Notes under the pieces: generated by a model
Databases searched by the model: none
Told to the model about the DNA's origin: nothing
Seen by the model: the letters and a program-made list of their open reading frames with translations, nothing else
NCBI GenBank assembly: GCA_023260355.1
Contig: JALQVJ010000277.1
Span: forward strand, 1 to 26,159
Direction: 5' to 3'
Length of the DNA stretch: 26,159 nucleotides
DNA from: Burkholderiaceae bacterium
GTDB lineage: Bacteria > Pseudomonadota > Gammaproteobacteria > Burkholderiales > Burkholderiaceae_C
In this document: piece by piece, positions 10,183-18,752 of the stretch
Position numbering within the stretch: position 1 is the stretch's first letter
Layout: each line of letters begins with the position of its first letter
Translations under genes and position numbers: made by a program

Positions 10183-10635
10183 ATGGCAACTGTCTACGTA
10201 TTCAATGGCCCAAACCTGAATTTGTTGGGCTTGCGCGAGCCACAGGTTTACGGCAGCGACACGTTGGCTGACGTTGAGCAAATGTGTGCTCGCCGCTGTG
10301 AGGCACTGGGGCTTCAGCTTGATTTTCGACAGACCAATCACGAGGGGGAGTTGGTCACATGGCTGCACGAAGCGGGTCGCGCGCAGAGCCAAGGCCAAGC
10401 CATTGGCACAGTGCTGAACGCAGGGGCTTACACCCACACCAGCGTCGCGCTGCACGATGCGATCAAAGGCGCCAGCGTCACATTGATCGAATTGCACATC
10501 AGCAACGTACACGCACGAGAGGCGTTTCGACACCACTCATACATCTCGCCTGCGGCCAAGGCAGTCATGGCTGGCTTTGGGGTTGCAGGCTATGCCCTGG
10601 CGATTCAAGGGCTGCATGACTTGAGCGCTCACTGA
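10183..10635 (+). CDS. aroQ: Type II 3-dehydroquinate dehydratase
   Basis: A 150-residue cytosolic enzyme that dehydrates 3-dehydroquinate to 3-dehydroshikimate, the third shikimate-pathway step. All landmarks of the type II (dodecameric) enzyme are present: FNGPNLNLLGLREPQVYG with catalytic Arg18 and Tyr23, TNHEGELVTWLHEA, the NAGAYTHTSVAL substrate loop at 79-90, and ELHISNVHAREAFRHHS with catalytic His105. Length is standard. A GAGGAAA ribosome site precedes the ATG. In many relatives aroQ is followed by accB-accC; here it is followed by an unrecognised gene 7 bp downstream. Confidence 0.97.
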   Translation: MATVYVFNGPNLNLLGLREPQVYGSDTLADVEQMCARRCEALGLQLDFRQTNHEGELVTWLHEAGRAQSQGQAIGTVLNAGAYTHTSVALHDAIKGASVTLIELHISNVHAREAFRHHSYISPAAKAVMAGFGVAGYALAIQGLHDLSAH

Positions 10636-10642
10636 CGGCGAC

Positions 10643-11275
10643 ATGATTTCGTTCTCCTTCGCCTACGACGTCAAAGAGGATCGCATTGCGCTTCGCTTGA
10701 ACGGGGCTACTGAATTGGTTTGGTTCACGCGCAGGTTGGTGGTGTTTTTGTTGACACAGGCCGCCAGTCGCTTTGCAGAGTCTGCCACTTCAGGTATGGA
10801 TGGCTGGGTGACGCCAAAGCCACCAGTCGAACTGGAGCATGAACTGGCCGTGACCGAGCCAGATCAAGGACAAGTTGGCTCACCTGTGCAGATCGCGAAA
10901 GGCCAGTTTGACGCGGAAGACCGGGCGCAAGCGGTGCTGTGTGAGCGCATCACGCTCACCAGCCACGCGGAAGGCGTGCGGCTCGTGTTGGTCACGGGTG
11001 CAGATCAGCGCACAGTGAATCTCTCGCGTGCCGGTTTCCATCGATTTTTGCGGGCCCTTTTATTGGTGGCCAACCGAGTCGCATGGGGCTTGCCCGAGGT
11101 GCCAGGCTGGTTGAGCAAAAATTATCTGCCCGGCCCTATTCAAGGGATGGTCGATGACGCGCTGCACTCGATTGAGCATCCCGGCGTTGACCCCACGGCC
11201 TCTGACCAAGAGGATGCCCCACCCGATGATGCGCGCCGGCAACCTCCTGAAGACGGCACGCCACCGGCTGCCTGA
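10643..11275 (+). CDS. Hypothetical protein, 210 aa
   Basis: I do not recognise this family. The 210-residue product has an N-terminal block (MISFSFAYDVKEDRIALRLN, then LVWFTRRLVVFLLTQAASRF), a variable middle (about 50-90) and a second ordered block (about 95-170). The second block resembles a beta-strand pair followed by a helix-rich stretch (RVAWGLPEVPGWLSKN). The last ~35 residues are acidic and Pro-rich, probably disordered. There is no signal peptide and no convincing membrane helix. It begins 7 bp after aroQ on the same strand, so it is very likely co-transcribed. Codon use looks like the neighbours, and no other frame explains the region, so it is probably a real cytosolic protein. 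The ribosome site is weak. Confidence 0.72.
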   Translation: MISFSFAYDVKEDRIALRLNGATELVWFTRRLVVFLLTQAASRFAESATSGMDGWVTPKPPVELEHELAVTEPDQGQVGSPVQIAKGQFDAEDRAQAVLCERITLTSHAEGVRLVLVTGADQRTVNLSRAGFHRFLRALLLVANRVAWGLPEVPGWLSKNYLPGPIQGMVDDALHSIEHPGVDPTASDQEDAPPDDARRQPPEDGTPPAA

Positions 11276-11353
11276 CACGGCTGACCTCATGGGTTACCAA
11301 GTCGCATTTGCGATTGGCCATCGAGGTCTTTGAACACTGCCAATGCGTCCCAC

Positions 11354-12157
11354 ATGACTCGCCAGCCTGTTGCCTTTGTCTCCCATGGCTCACCGATGTG
11401 GGCCATTGCACCCGGATGCACTGCACCGTTGCTGCGGCAATGGGCGGTGTCTCAGGTCAAGCCACGGGCGATTTTGGTCGTCTCCCCGCACTGGATGACG
11501 CGGGGCGGGGTTGCTGTGATGGCGACCCCCAACCCAGACACCTGGCACGATTTCGGTGGGTTCCCTGAACCGCTTTATCAATTGCAATACCCCGCTGCGG
11601 GTGCGCCCGCGTGCGCGCAGCGCGCACTGGCGTTGATTCAGGAGTGGGCCCAAATGCTCGGATGGGCTGCGCAGCTGGACCCGGGTCGGCCGCTAGACCA
11701 TGGCGCGTGGGTTCCGTTGCGCTATATGTACCCCGACGCGGAGGTGCCTGTCTTCCAAGTGTCTTTGCCTGCGGATGCATCGCCTGCGGACTTGATGGAG
11801 TTAGGGCGCTGTCTCAGACCCTTGCGCGATGAAGGCGTGCTGATTTTGGCCACTGGCAGCATGACGCACAACCTGATTGAGCGCGATCGGCCGGGCTTTG
11901 ATTTGGGTTATGTAGCGGCGTTTGCGGGCTGGGTGCGCCAAGCCATCGAATCAGGCCATGTGGACGCGATGTTGGACTGGAAGCATCGGGCGCCAGGCGC
12001 CTCTCGAGCCCACCCCAGCGATGATCATTTCGTGCCGTTGTTCATCGCCATGGGAGCGGCATGGCCTGATGAACAACCGCAATGGCTGAGCGACGAAATC
12101 CAGTTTGAGTTTCTCGCGATGGACGCCGTCGCCTGGGGCGGTCAAACCTCAGCGTAG
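11354..12157 (+). CDS. Class III extradiol ring-cleavage dioxygenase, DODA/YgiD type
   Basis: A 267-residue metalloenzyme of the LigB-like group that includes 4,5-DOPA dioxygenase and E. coli YgiD. It is expected to cleave catecholic rings next to the hydroxyls using Fe(II) or Zn(II). Candidate metal and catalytic histidines are visible in the conserved blocks: His11 (VSHGSPM), His46 ([11 protein letters not shown]), His116 (LDHGAWVPL), His172 (GSMTHNL) and His220/His225 ([11 protein letters not shown]). The ATG at 11354 puts SHGSP ten residues in, as is usual; a TTG eight codons earlier is less likely. The gene is about 80 bp after the hypothetical protein. Its 3' end overlaps the convergent gcvP end by 16 bp. 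The natural substrate is unknown. Confidence 0.9.
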   Translation: MTRQPVAFVSHGSPMWAIAPGCTAPLLRQWAVSQVKPRAILVVSPHWMTRGGVAVMATPNPDTWHDFGGFPEPLYQLQYPAAGAPACAQRALALIQEWAQMLGWAAQLDPGRPLDHGAWVPLRYMYPDAEVPVFQVSLPADASPADLMELGRCLRPLRDEGVLILATGSMTHNLIERDRPGFDLGYVAAFAGWVRQAIESGHVDAMLDWKHRAPGASRAHPSDDHFVPLFIAMGAAWPDEQPQWLSDEIQFEFLAMDAVAWGGQTSA

Positions 12158-15012
12158 TCAGCCAAAGGCACGCACGAACAGAACAAGTTGCGGTCACCGT
12201 AGACGTTGTCGACACGCGCCACCGGAGACCAATACTTGCCTTGGCGCAGGCGATCCACGGGGTAAGCCGCCTGCTCTCGTGTGTAGCCGTGATCCCATGC
12301 AGTGGCGCTGGTGTGCGCGGCGGTGTGAGGTGCGTGCTTCAAAGGGTTGTCCTCGCGTGTCCACTCACCGCTCTCGACGCGCGCAATCTCAGCGCGGATC
12401 GACAACATGGCTTCGATGAAGCGTTCAATTTCCTCGAGATCCTCGCTCTCTGTAGGCTCCACCATCAGTGTGTTGGCCACAGGGAAGGACAGCGTGGGCG
12501 CATGGAAGCCATAGTCAATCAACCGTTTGGCGACGTCCTCAGCCATCACGCCGGCGGTGTCTTTCAACCCCCGCAAATCCAAAATGCACTCGTGCGCCAC
12601 GCGCCCCGTCTGGCTTGCGTACAGGGTGGGGTAGGCAGCACGCAGCCGGTGGCTGATGTAGTTGGCCGATAGGATGGCGACCTCGGTGGCCTGTTTCAGG
12701 CCAGCGGCGCCCATCATGCGGCAATACATCCAACTGATTGGCAATACCGCAGCATTGCCCAGCTCTGCGGCGCTGACCGGGCCAACACCCTTGCCAGGCA
12801 GGAAGGGGGCGAGGTCTTCGACCACGCACACTGGGCCAACACCCGGTCCGCCACCGCCGTGTGGAATACAAAAGGTTTTGTGCAAGTTCAGGTGCGACAC
12901 ATCGCCACCAAATGCACCCGGCGCCGCCAAACCCACAAGCGCATTCATGTTGGCGCCATCCACATATACGCGGCCCCCATGCTGGTGCACCAATGCACAC
13001 AGGTCGGACACACTGGTTTCAAACACCCCATGGGTCGACGGGTAGGTGATCATGATGGCCGCGAGTGTGTCGGTGTGCTGTTCACACTTGGCTTTCAAAT
13101 CGGCCATATCCACGTTGCCCGCGTCATCGCAAGCCACGACCACCACTTGCATCCCCACCATTTGCGCGCTGGCAGGGTTGGTGCCGTGCGCGGAGGAGGG
13201 GATCAGACAAACTTTGCGTTGGTCATCGCCTCTGGAGCGGTGGTATGCCGCGATCGCCAGCAGCCCCGCGTATTCGCCTTGTGAGCCCGCGTTGGGTTGC
13301 AAGCTGATGGCCGCATAGCCGGTTGCCTGGCACAGCCAATCGCGCAACTGCGCATCCAGCTCGGCGTAGCCCTGGCGCTGGTCCGCTGGTGCATAGGGGT
13401 GGATATGTGCGAACTCTGGCCACGTGATGGGAATCATTTCCGCGGTCGCGTTCAGTTTCATGGTGCAGCTGCCCAGAGGAATCATGCTGCGATCGAGCGC
13501 GAGGTCTTTGTCGGACAGCTTGCGCAGGTAGCGCAACATCCGTGTCTCATTCTGGTGGCTGTTGAATACCGGGTGCGCCAAAAACGTGCTGGTGCGCATT
13601 TGCGCTGGGGCAATGCGTGGCTCTGCTTGCGGCGCAATCAGCGCCATATCCGCCGTGGTGTCTCCCTTGGCGAAGACTTTCCACAGGGATTCGACGTCCT
13701 TGCGAGTTGTGGTTTCATCCAGAGAGATACTGATATCTGTGCCGCGAGACAGCCGCAAATTCATGCCTTGACTGACCGCGCGGCGCAAAAACTCTTGTGC
13801 GTCGCTTTCGCTGAAGCGGAACGTCAATGTGTCAAACGCGAAGCGGTTCAGTGCCTCAAAACCCAGTGCCTTCATACCGCGCGCCAACGCGTCGGTCAGT
13901 GTGGCGATGCGCAAGGCAATGCGGCGCAGGCCAGCAGGCCCGTGATAGACCGCGTACATGCTGGCCACCACTGCGGGCAGAACTTGGGCCGTACAAATGT
14001 TGGATGTGGCCTTTTCGCGGCGGATGTGTTGCTCACGCGTTTGCAGAGCCAAACGGTAGGCGGGTTGACCGTGGGCATCGATGCTAACGCCCACCAGGCG
14101 ACCAGGCATGGAGCGCTTGTACGCGTCAACGGTGGCCATGAACGCGGCGTGCGGGCCACCATTGCCCATTGGCATGCCAAAACGCTGGGTAGAGCCAATC
14201 ACGATATCTGCCCCCCACTCACCGGGGGGGGTGAGCAACGTCAGTGCGAGCAAATCAGCGCAGACAATCAATGCTGCATTGGCCGCATGGACGGTATCGG
14301 CGACGCTGCTGTGATCAGTCACATGCCCCCATGTGCCCGGGTATTGGAGCACCGCGGCGAAGTAGTCTCCCTCGCTCAAAAGTTGGGCGAACTGCGTATC
14401 GTCGAGCGCGACTTGGATGGACAGCCCCAACGGCTCTGCACGCGTGCGCATCACGGCGATCGTTTGTGGGTGGCAGTCGCCGGCGATGACAATGTTGTTG
14501 CTCTTGGACTTCACGCTGCGCTTGGCCAAAGTCATTGCTTCTGCCGCGGCCGTCGCTTCGTCCAGCATCGAGGCGTTGGCAATTGGCATCGCCGTCAAGT
14601 CCGTGATCATGGTTTGGAAGTTGATCAGGGCTTCCATGCGACCTTGCGAAATCTCTGCTTGATATGGCGTGTACGCGGTATACCAAGCGGGGTTCTCCAA
14701 GACGTTGCGCAAGATCACGCCGGGCGTGAGGGTGTCGTAATAGCCCTGTCCGATATAGCTCTTGAGCACTCGGTTTTTCTTCGCGATGCTCTGGAGCTCA
14801 GCCAACGCGTGCGCTTCGCCAACGGCAGGCGGCAAACGCATCGCGTCTTTGCGCCGAATAGAGGCCGGCACAATTTCGGACATCAGCGTGGCCATGTCAG
14901 GCACACCCAACGCCTTCAGCATGTGGGCTTGTTCAGCGGGACTGGGACCGATGTGGCGGGCGATGAATTCGTTGGCGTTTTCAAGCTCGCTCAAGGCAGG
15001 CGTGGTGTGCAT
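12142..15012 (-). CDS. gcvP: Glycine dehydrogenase (decarboxylating), P protein
   Basis: A 956-residue single-chain P protein of the glycine cleavage system. It decarboxylates glycine on PLP and transfers aminomethyl to the lipoyl arm of GcvH. Two homologous halves are evident. The N-terminal half begins FIARHIGPS (about 17-25) and has YIGQGYYDT and [19 protein letters not shown]. The C-terminal half carries the PLP lysine Lys712 in [21 protein letters not shown], with [13 protein letters not shown] (514-526) before it. Length is the normal ~950. It is third in the operon gcvT-gcvH-gcvP. No clear Shine-Dalgarno precedes the ATG, and a terminator-like hairpin separates it from gcvH, so its expression may be set separately. 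The 3' end overlaps the convergent dioxygenase gene by 16 bp. Confidence 0.97.
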   Translation of the reverse strand: MHTTPALSELENANEFIARHIGPSPAEQAHMLKALGVPDMATLMSEIVPASIRRKDAMRLPPAVGEAHALAELQSIAKKNRVLKSYIGQGYYDTLTPGVILRNVLENPAWYTAYTPYQAEISQGRMEALINFQTMITDLTAMPIANASMLDEATAAAEAMTLAKRSVKSKSNNIVIAGDCHPQTIAVMRTRAEPLGLSIQVALDDTQFAQLLSEGDYFAAVLQYPGTWGHVTDHSSVADTVHAANAALIVCADLLALTLLTPPGEWGADIVIGSTQRFGMPMGNGGPHAAFMATVDAYKRSMPGRLVGVSIDAHGQPAYRLALQTREQHIRREKATSNICTAQVLPAVVASMYAVYHGPAGLRRIALRIATLTDALARGMKALGFEALNRFAFDTLTFRFSESDAQEFLRRAVSQGMNLRLSRGTDISISLDETTTRKDVESLWKVFAKGDTTADMALIAPQAEPRIAPAQMRTSTFLAHPVFNSHQNETRMLRYLRKLSDKDLALDRSMIPLGSCTMKLNATAEMIPITWPEFAHIHPYAPADQRQGYAELDAQLRDWLCQATGYAAISLQPNAGSQGEYAGLLAIAAYHRSRGDDQRKVCLIPSSAHGTNPASAQMVGMQVVVVACDDAGNVDMADLKAKCEQHTDTLAAIMITYPSTHGVFETSVSDLCALVHQHGGRVYVDGANMNALVGLAAPGAFGGDVSHLNLHKTFCIPHGGGGPGVGPVCVVEDLAPFLPGKGVGPVSAAELGNAAVLPISWMYCRMMGAAGLKQATEVAILSANYISHRLRAAYPTLYASQTGRVAHECILDLRGLKDTAGVMAEDVAKRLIDYGFHAPTLSFPVANTLMVEPTESEDLEEIERFIEAMLSIRAEIARVESGEWTREDNPLKHAPHTAAHTSATAWDHGYTREQAAYPVDRLRQGKYWSPVARVDNVYGDRNLFCSCVPLADYAEV

Positions 15013-15036
15013 GGCAGTTCGAGTTCAGAAGAAACT

Positions 15037-15070
15037 AAAAAATGGTGGGCCTGCCGCGAGAGCAGACCCA
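15037..15070 (-). terminator. Terminator-like hairpin between gcvH and gcvP
   Basis: On the minus strand a 9-bp stem (TGGGTCTGC pairing with GCAGGCCCA, one G-U) closes a 7-nt loop. It is followed after CCA by six consecutive T (plus-strand A at 15037-15042). It lies between the gcvH stop (15098) and the gcvP start (15012), so it could terminate part of the transcripts and lower gcvP relative to gcvT and gcvH. It could also act as a processing or stabilising stem. Confidence 0.6.
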
Positions 15071-15097
15071 ATGGTCGGTGTATGGGCCCAAAGGCCT

Positions 15098-15460
15098 TCA
15101 GGCTGCGAATTGGCCGTAAGCGGTTTCGTCCATCAAAGCGTCGACTTGCGAAGGTGCGCTCAGCTTGACTTTGAAGAACCAACCGGAATCCATCGGGTCG
15201 CTGTTGGCGAGCGAGGGGTCATCCGCAAGCGCCTGATTCACTTCAACGATTTCGCCGTCAACAGGCATGTACACATCAGCGGCGGCTTTGACGGATTCGA
15301 CCACGCCAGCAACGGCCTTTTGTGCAAACGTGGCGCCCACTTCGGGCAGCTCAACAAAGACGACGTCACCCAGTGCGTCTTGTGCGTGCTGCGTGATGCC
15401 AACCACGGCGACGTCGCCTTCGATGCGCACCCACTCGTGGTCTTCGGTAAATTTGATCAT
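15098..15460 (-). CDS. gcvH: Glycine cleavage system H protein
   Basis: A 120-residue lipoyl carrier that shuttles the aminomethyl intermediate between the P, T and L proteins. The lipoyl-lysine is Lys58 in [24 protein letters not shown], the standard H-protein motif. The N-terminal [20 protein letters not shown] and the later [16 protein letters not shown] are also diagnostic. Length is typical (about 125). An AGGAGC ribosome site precedes the ATG. It lies 25 bp downstream of gcvT and is followed by a terminator-like stem before gcvP. Confidence 0.97.
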   Translation of the reverse strand: MIKFTEDHEWVRIEGDVAVVGITQHAQDALGDVVFVELPEVGATFAQKAVAGVVESVKAAADVYMPVDGEIVEVNQALADDPSLANSDPMDSGWFFKVKLSAPSQVDALMDETAYGQFAA

Positions 15461-15485
15461 GTGTAGCTCCTGAAAGTGAAAGGGT

Positions 15486-16619
15486 TCAGCCGCGGTAGTA
15501 GCGGTTGGGGGTGAAAGGCATGGCCACCACGGTCATGGGAATGGGCTTGCCGCGCACGATGGCATGCACTGTGGTGCCCATCACCGCATGTTCGGGGCGC
15601 ACGTAGGCCATGGCAATCGGTGTATCTACGGTGGGGCCGAGCAGGCCAGAGGTCACCTCGCCGATGGGCTCGCCAGTGACCGACTGCAACTCCGTGTGTT
15701 CGCGCACGGGTACCCGCTGCTCTGCGCGCAGGCCTACTCGTTTTTTGAGCAGGGGCTGGTCGCCGTCCAATTGGCCGAGGATCAGTTCAGCGCCAGGAAA
15801 CCCACCCGCGCGTTCACCGCCATTGCGGCGGACCTTTTGAATGGCCCAAGTCAGGCCAGCCTCCACCGGCGTGGTGTTGATGTCGATGTCGTTGCCATAG
15901 AGGCACAAGCCGGCCTCCAGGCGCAAAGAGTTGCGGGCGCCCAAGCCGATGGGTTTGACTTCGGGGTGCTGGAGCAGCGCCTCTGCCAACGCCGTGGCGT
16001 GCGACGCGGGCACGCTGATTTCAAAGCCATCCTCACCGGTATAGCCGCTTCGGGTCACATAGCAGGTGGTACCGACCAACTCGACAAACGCCCCGGTCAT
16101 GAAAACCAAATCGGCGACCGATGGGTTCAGGCGGGAAAGGGTGTCGATCGCGCGGGGGCCCTGCAGCGCGAGCAGGGCTTGATCCGGCAGGGGCACGACT
16201 TCACATTGCTTGCCAATGCGTTGCGTGATGTAGGCGATATCTTGGTCTTTGCAAGCCCCATTGACGATCAAAAACAAGTCGTCGCCGCGGTTGACGCACA
16301 TCAGGTCGTCCAAAATACCGCCCTGGTCGTTCAACAGCAACCCGTAGCGTTGCTTGTGCAGGCCGAGACCGATCACGTCGATAGGAAGCAGGGTTTCCAG
16401 GGCGTCGGCTGCATGAGGACCTCTGAGCAGCAGCTGGCCCATGTGTGACACGTCAAAGAGCCCGGCAGCCTCGCGCGTGTGCAAGTGCTCCTTCATGAGC
16501 CCGTCTGGGTATTGCACAGGCATGCGATAGCCTGCGAAAGGCACAATGCGCGCGCCCAGGCGTTCGTGCAGGTCGAACAGCGGCGTGATTTTGAGGGCGT
16601 CGTCGTACGCGTCGGTCAT
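15486..16619 (-). CDS. gcvT: Glycine cleavage system T protein (aminomethyltransferase)
   Basis: A 377-residue folate enzyme that releases ammonia from the aminomethyl-lipoyl group of GcvH and transfers the one-carbon unit to tetrahydrofolate. Signatures: [50 protein letters not shown] with the catalytic Asp at 104 or 105, and [16 protein letters not shown] in the second domain. I chose the ATG at 16619 over one eight codons upstream because it has a GGAG site at 7-nt spacing (16627-16630) and the family-like start [15 protein letters not shown]. It is the first gene of the operon, directly after a tandem glycine riboswitch. Confidence 0.96.
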   Translation of the reverse strand: MTDAYDDALKITPLFDLHERLGARIVPFAGYRMPVQYPDGLMKEHLHTREAAGLFDVSHMGQLLLRGPHAADALETLLPIDVIGLGLHKQRYGLLLNDQGGILDDLMCVNRGDDLFLIVNGACKDQDIAYITQRIGKQCEVVPLPDQALLALQGPRAIDTLSRLNPSVADLVFMTGAFVELVGTTCYVTRSGYTGEDGFEISVPASHATALAEALLQHPEVKPIGLGARNSLRLEAGLCLYGNDIDINTTPVEAGLTWAIQKVRRNGGERAGGFPGAELILGQLDGDQPLLKKRVGLRAEQRVPVREHTELQSVTGEPIGEVTSGLLGPTVDTPIAMAYVRPEHAVMGTTVHAIVRGKPIPMTVVAMPFTPNRYYRG

Positions 16620-16660
16620 GGCAGGGCTCCAATGTGAAAACACGATGGTGGGGAACCCTG
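16617..16660 (-). promoter_or_regulatory. Candidate expression platform of the gcvT riboswitch
   Basis: The last leader segment contains the gcvT ribosome site GGAG (plus coordinates 16627-16630), then CCCTG (16622-16626), then ATG. CCCTG can pair with CAGGG (16656-16660), whose first three bases (16658-16660) also form the 3' strand of aptamer II stem P1. Forming P1 would release the ribosome site; losing P1 would allow pairing across it. No U-tract terminator is seen, so translational control is the simpler reading. The pairing is read by eye, not folded. Confidence 0.45.
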
Positions 16661-16702
16661 TTGTCCGCTTTACCTGAGAGATTCAACCCGCACGATGGTG
16701 GG
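16641..16702 (-). repeat. Two direct copies of a 12-mer in the gcvT leader
   Basis: The 12-mer CACGATGGTGGG (plus strand) occurs exactly at 16641-16652 and 16691-16702, 50 bp apart. One copy forms part of the P3b hairpin of aptamer II; the other lies downstream of the aptamer, before the gcvT ribosome site. Confidence 0.8.
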
Positions 16703-16830
16703 TTTTGCCCCTTCGGTGGATGCCTCGTGGGGCATCTCTCTCCAACAGAATGGGTGGCTTGGCGCCACCTTGTCAGTCCTGGGTGCCTGAGCGTTCGGCC
16801 TTCGGCGGGTCGGTGACCTCTCTCCTGACA
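16658..16830 (-). promoter_or_regulatory. Tandem glycine riboswitch
   Basis: Two glycine aptamers lie in series upstream of gcvT. Aptamer I (16771-16830, about 60 nt) has stem P1 TGTCAG/CTGACA and the conserved AGGAGAG, GCCGAAGG, CTCAGG and GGAC blocks. It is compact and lacks the extra P3b stem. Aptamer II (16658-16748, about 91 nt) has P1 CTGTTG/CAACAG, TGGAGAG, a GATGCC/GGCATC hairpin, ACCGAAGGGGC, an AACCC/GGGTT hairpin, CTCTCAGGTAAA and GGAC. The short-then-long pattern is like the Vibrio cholerae tandem riboswitch. The 22-nt linker holds a 6-bp GGTGGC/GCCACC hairpin (16753-16769). Glycine binding is expected to turn on the cleavage operon. Confidence 0.93.
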
Positions 16831-16837
16831 GGGAGCA

Positions 16838-16867
16838 AGTATAGCGGCTGAATCCCAAAAATGTCTC
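16838..16867 (-). promoter_or_regulatory. Promoter of the gcvTHP operon
   Basis: On the minus strand TATACT (16838-16843) lies 18 bp downstream of GAGACA (16862-16867). The -10 is strong and the -35 matches four of six consensus bases. The predicted transcription start near 16831 falls at the 5' edge of aptamer I, exactly where the riboswitch RNA should begin, which supports the call. The ETF-QO gene ends 38 bp upstream of the -35. Confidence 0.65.
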
Positions 16868-16905
16868 GGTCGTATTTCGAGATTCAGGCGCACGCACTCA
16901 CAGAA

Positions 16906-18579
16906 TCACATGCCGGCGTAGTTCGGGCCGCCGCCGCCCTCTGGGGTCACCCACACGATGTTTTGTGAAGGATCCTTGATGTCGCAGGTCTTGCAATGCA
17001 CACAGTTTTGCGCGTTGATTTGCAGCCGGTGGCCTTGGCCTTGTTCCTCCACATACTCATACACGCCGGCAGGGCAAAAACGCTGTTCTGGTCCAGCAAA
17101 ATTGCGCCAGTTCACGTTGACGGGGATATCCGCATCCTTGAGCGTCAGGTGTGCAGGTTGGTTTTCCTCGTGGTTGGTGTTGCTGATGAACACGCTGGAG
17201 AGGCGGTCAAACGTCAACACACCATCGGGCTTGGGGTAGTCAATTTGCGGGGCTTCGCTCGCGGGCAGCAACGTGACATGGTCAGGGCGGTCGCGGTGCA
17301 GGGTCCAGGGCGCCACCTTGATGCCGATCTTTGGCAGGAACCAGCGCTCTACGCCCGTCATTAAGGCCCCGATCATGTTGCCTTTTTTGAACCATTGTTT
17401 GAAGTTTTTGGCGGCCTGCAACTCGTCATTGAGCCAGCTGTCCTCAAAGTTTTTCACATAGCTGACCAGTTCATCGTGCGCGCGGCCCTCGGCCAGGCTC
17501 TGCGCAATACTCTCGGCGCACAGCATGCCCGTTTTGATGGCGGCGTGGCTGCCTTTGATGCGGCTTGCGTTCAGGAAGCCCGCGTCGCAACCCACCAGGG
17601 CACCGCCAGCAAAAATGAACTTGGGCAACGACAAAATGCCGCCTGCCGTGATGGCGCGCGCACCGTATCCAAGTCGCTTGCCACCCTCTAACACCGCGCG
17701 GATGCTGGGGTGTGTCTTCCAGCGTTGCATCTCTTCAAACGGCGACAACCACGGGTTTTTGTAGTCCAGCCCGACCACAAATCCCAGCGTCACCTTGTTG
17801 CCCTCGAGGTGGTACAAAAAGCCACCGCCGTAGGTGTCGTTGTTCATAGGCCAACCAGCGGTGTGCACCACACGCCCAGGCAGCGCCTTGGCAGGGTCAA
17901 TTTCCCACAGCTCTTTGATGCCAATGGCGTAGCTTTGGGGGTCTTTGCCCTCATCCAAGCCGAACTTGGCGATCAGCTGCTTGCCCAAGTGGCCGCGTGA
18001 GCCTTCGGCGAACACGGTGTACTTGCCCAGCAAGGCCATGCCCAGTTGGAAGTCACCCGTCGGCTCGCCGTCTTTGCCCACACCCATGTTGCCAGTGGCC
18101 ACACCTGTGACGGCCCCTTGCTCGTCGAACAGCACTTCTGCCGCTGCAAAGCCAGGGAAGATTTCCACGCCCAATGCCTCGGCCTGCTCGCCCAGCCACT
18201 TGGTCACGGCACCGAGTGAAATGACATAGCAGCCATCGTTGTGAAAGTTGTCTGGCACCAGTGCGTTGGGCGTGCGTGTGGCCCCGGTCTCGCTGAGGAA
18301 CAGCACATCATCGCCAGTGACTGCTTGGTTCAGTGGCGCGCCGCGTTCTTTCCAGTCTGGGAACAACTCGCTGATCGCACGGGGGTCCATGACGGCGCCA
18401 GACAGAATGTGTGCACCCGGTTCAGAGCCTTTTTCGAGGACCACCACAGAGACCTCGGGATTCAGTTGCTTGAGCCTGATGGCTGTTGCCAAACCAGCGG
18501 GGCCAGCACCGACGATGACGACGTCGTACTCCATTGATTCGCGGGGGCCGTATTGTTCCAAGATAGCTTCTGGTGTCAT
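16906..18579 (-). CDS. Electron transfer flavoprotein-ubiquinone oxidoreductase
   Basis: A 557-residue membrane-associated flavo-iron-sulfur enzyme that passes electrons from reduced ETF (fed by acyl-CoA and other dehydrogenases) to ubiquinone. The N-terminal FAD site is YDVVIVGAGPAGLATAIRL (18-36). The quinone and FAD domains contain GYGARAITAGGILSLPKFIFAGGALVGCDAGFLN. The C-terminal 4Fe-4S ligands are Cys502 (RFCPAGVYEY) and Cys526, Cys529 and Cys532 (NCVHCKTCDIKDP). Length matches bacterial ETF-QO (about 550). The ATG has a GAGAG-type site, and a strong hairpin (18595-18615) lies just upstream in the leader. The gene is divergent from a thioesterase, consistent with fatty-acid catabolism. 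Confidence 0.96.
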   Translation of the reverse strand: MTPEAILEQYGPRESMEYDVVIVGAGPAGLATAIRLKQLNPEVSVVVLEKGSEPGAHILSGAVMDPRAISELFPDWKERGAPLNQAVTGDDVLFLSETGATRTPNALVPDNFHNDGCYVISLGAVTKWLGEQAEALGVEIFPGFAAAEVLFDEQGAVTGVATGNMGVGKDGEPTGDFQLGMALLGKYTVFAEGSRGHLGKQLIAKFGLDEGKDPQSYAIGIKELWEIDPAKALPGRVVHTAGWPMNNDTYGGGFLYHLEGNKVTLGFVVGLDYKNPWLSPFEEMQRWKTHPSIRAVLEGGKRLGYGARAITAGGILSLPKFIFAGGALVGCDAGFLNASRIKGSHAAIKTGMLCAESIAQSLAEGRAHDELVSYVKNFEDSWLNDELQAAKNFKQWFKKGNMIGALMTGVERWFLPKIGIKVAPWTLHRDRPDHVTLLPASEAPQIDYPKPDGVLTFDRLSSVFISNTNHEENQPAHLTLKDADIPVNVNWRNFAGPEQRFCPAGVYEYVEEQGQGHRLQINAQNCVHCKTCDIKDPSQNIVWVTPEGGGGPNYAGM

Positions 18580-18594
18580 GGTGGGCTCTCTCTT

Positions 18595-18615
18595 GCGCGG
18601 TGGACATCCACGCGC
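18595..18615 (-). other. Strong hairpin in the ETF-QO 5' region
   Basis: The segment reads as a near-perfect inverted repeat: GCGCG plus TGG on one side and CCA plus CGCGC on the other, with one bulged base and an ACAT loop. It sits 16 bp upstream of the ETF-QO start. It could affect ribosome access or be part of an operator; no function can be assigned. Confidence 0.4.
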
Positions 18616-18752
18616 CTCGGTTTAGAAATGAATGCTTGATTTTAGTCAGGGTTGATGCGGCAAACTCTGCGCAGGTGACAAGCCGCCTTTTGGGATGCAG
18701 GCAAACTGTGGGGGTTGTGGTGTGAAACCGCTGTGATCAAAGAGGAAATGAC

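Noticed and set aside
13297..15168. Plus-strand open frame of about 620 codons antisense to gcvP and gcvH
   Set aside because: It mirrors gcvP and gcvH, which have strong family motifs. Its translation is rich in Arg, His, Gln and Gly with no recognisable domain, the usual product of GC-rich antisense frames.
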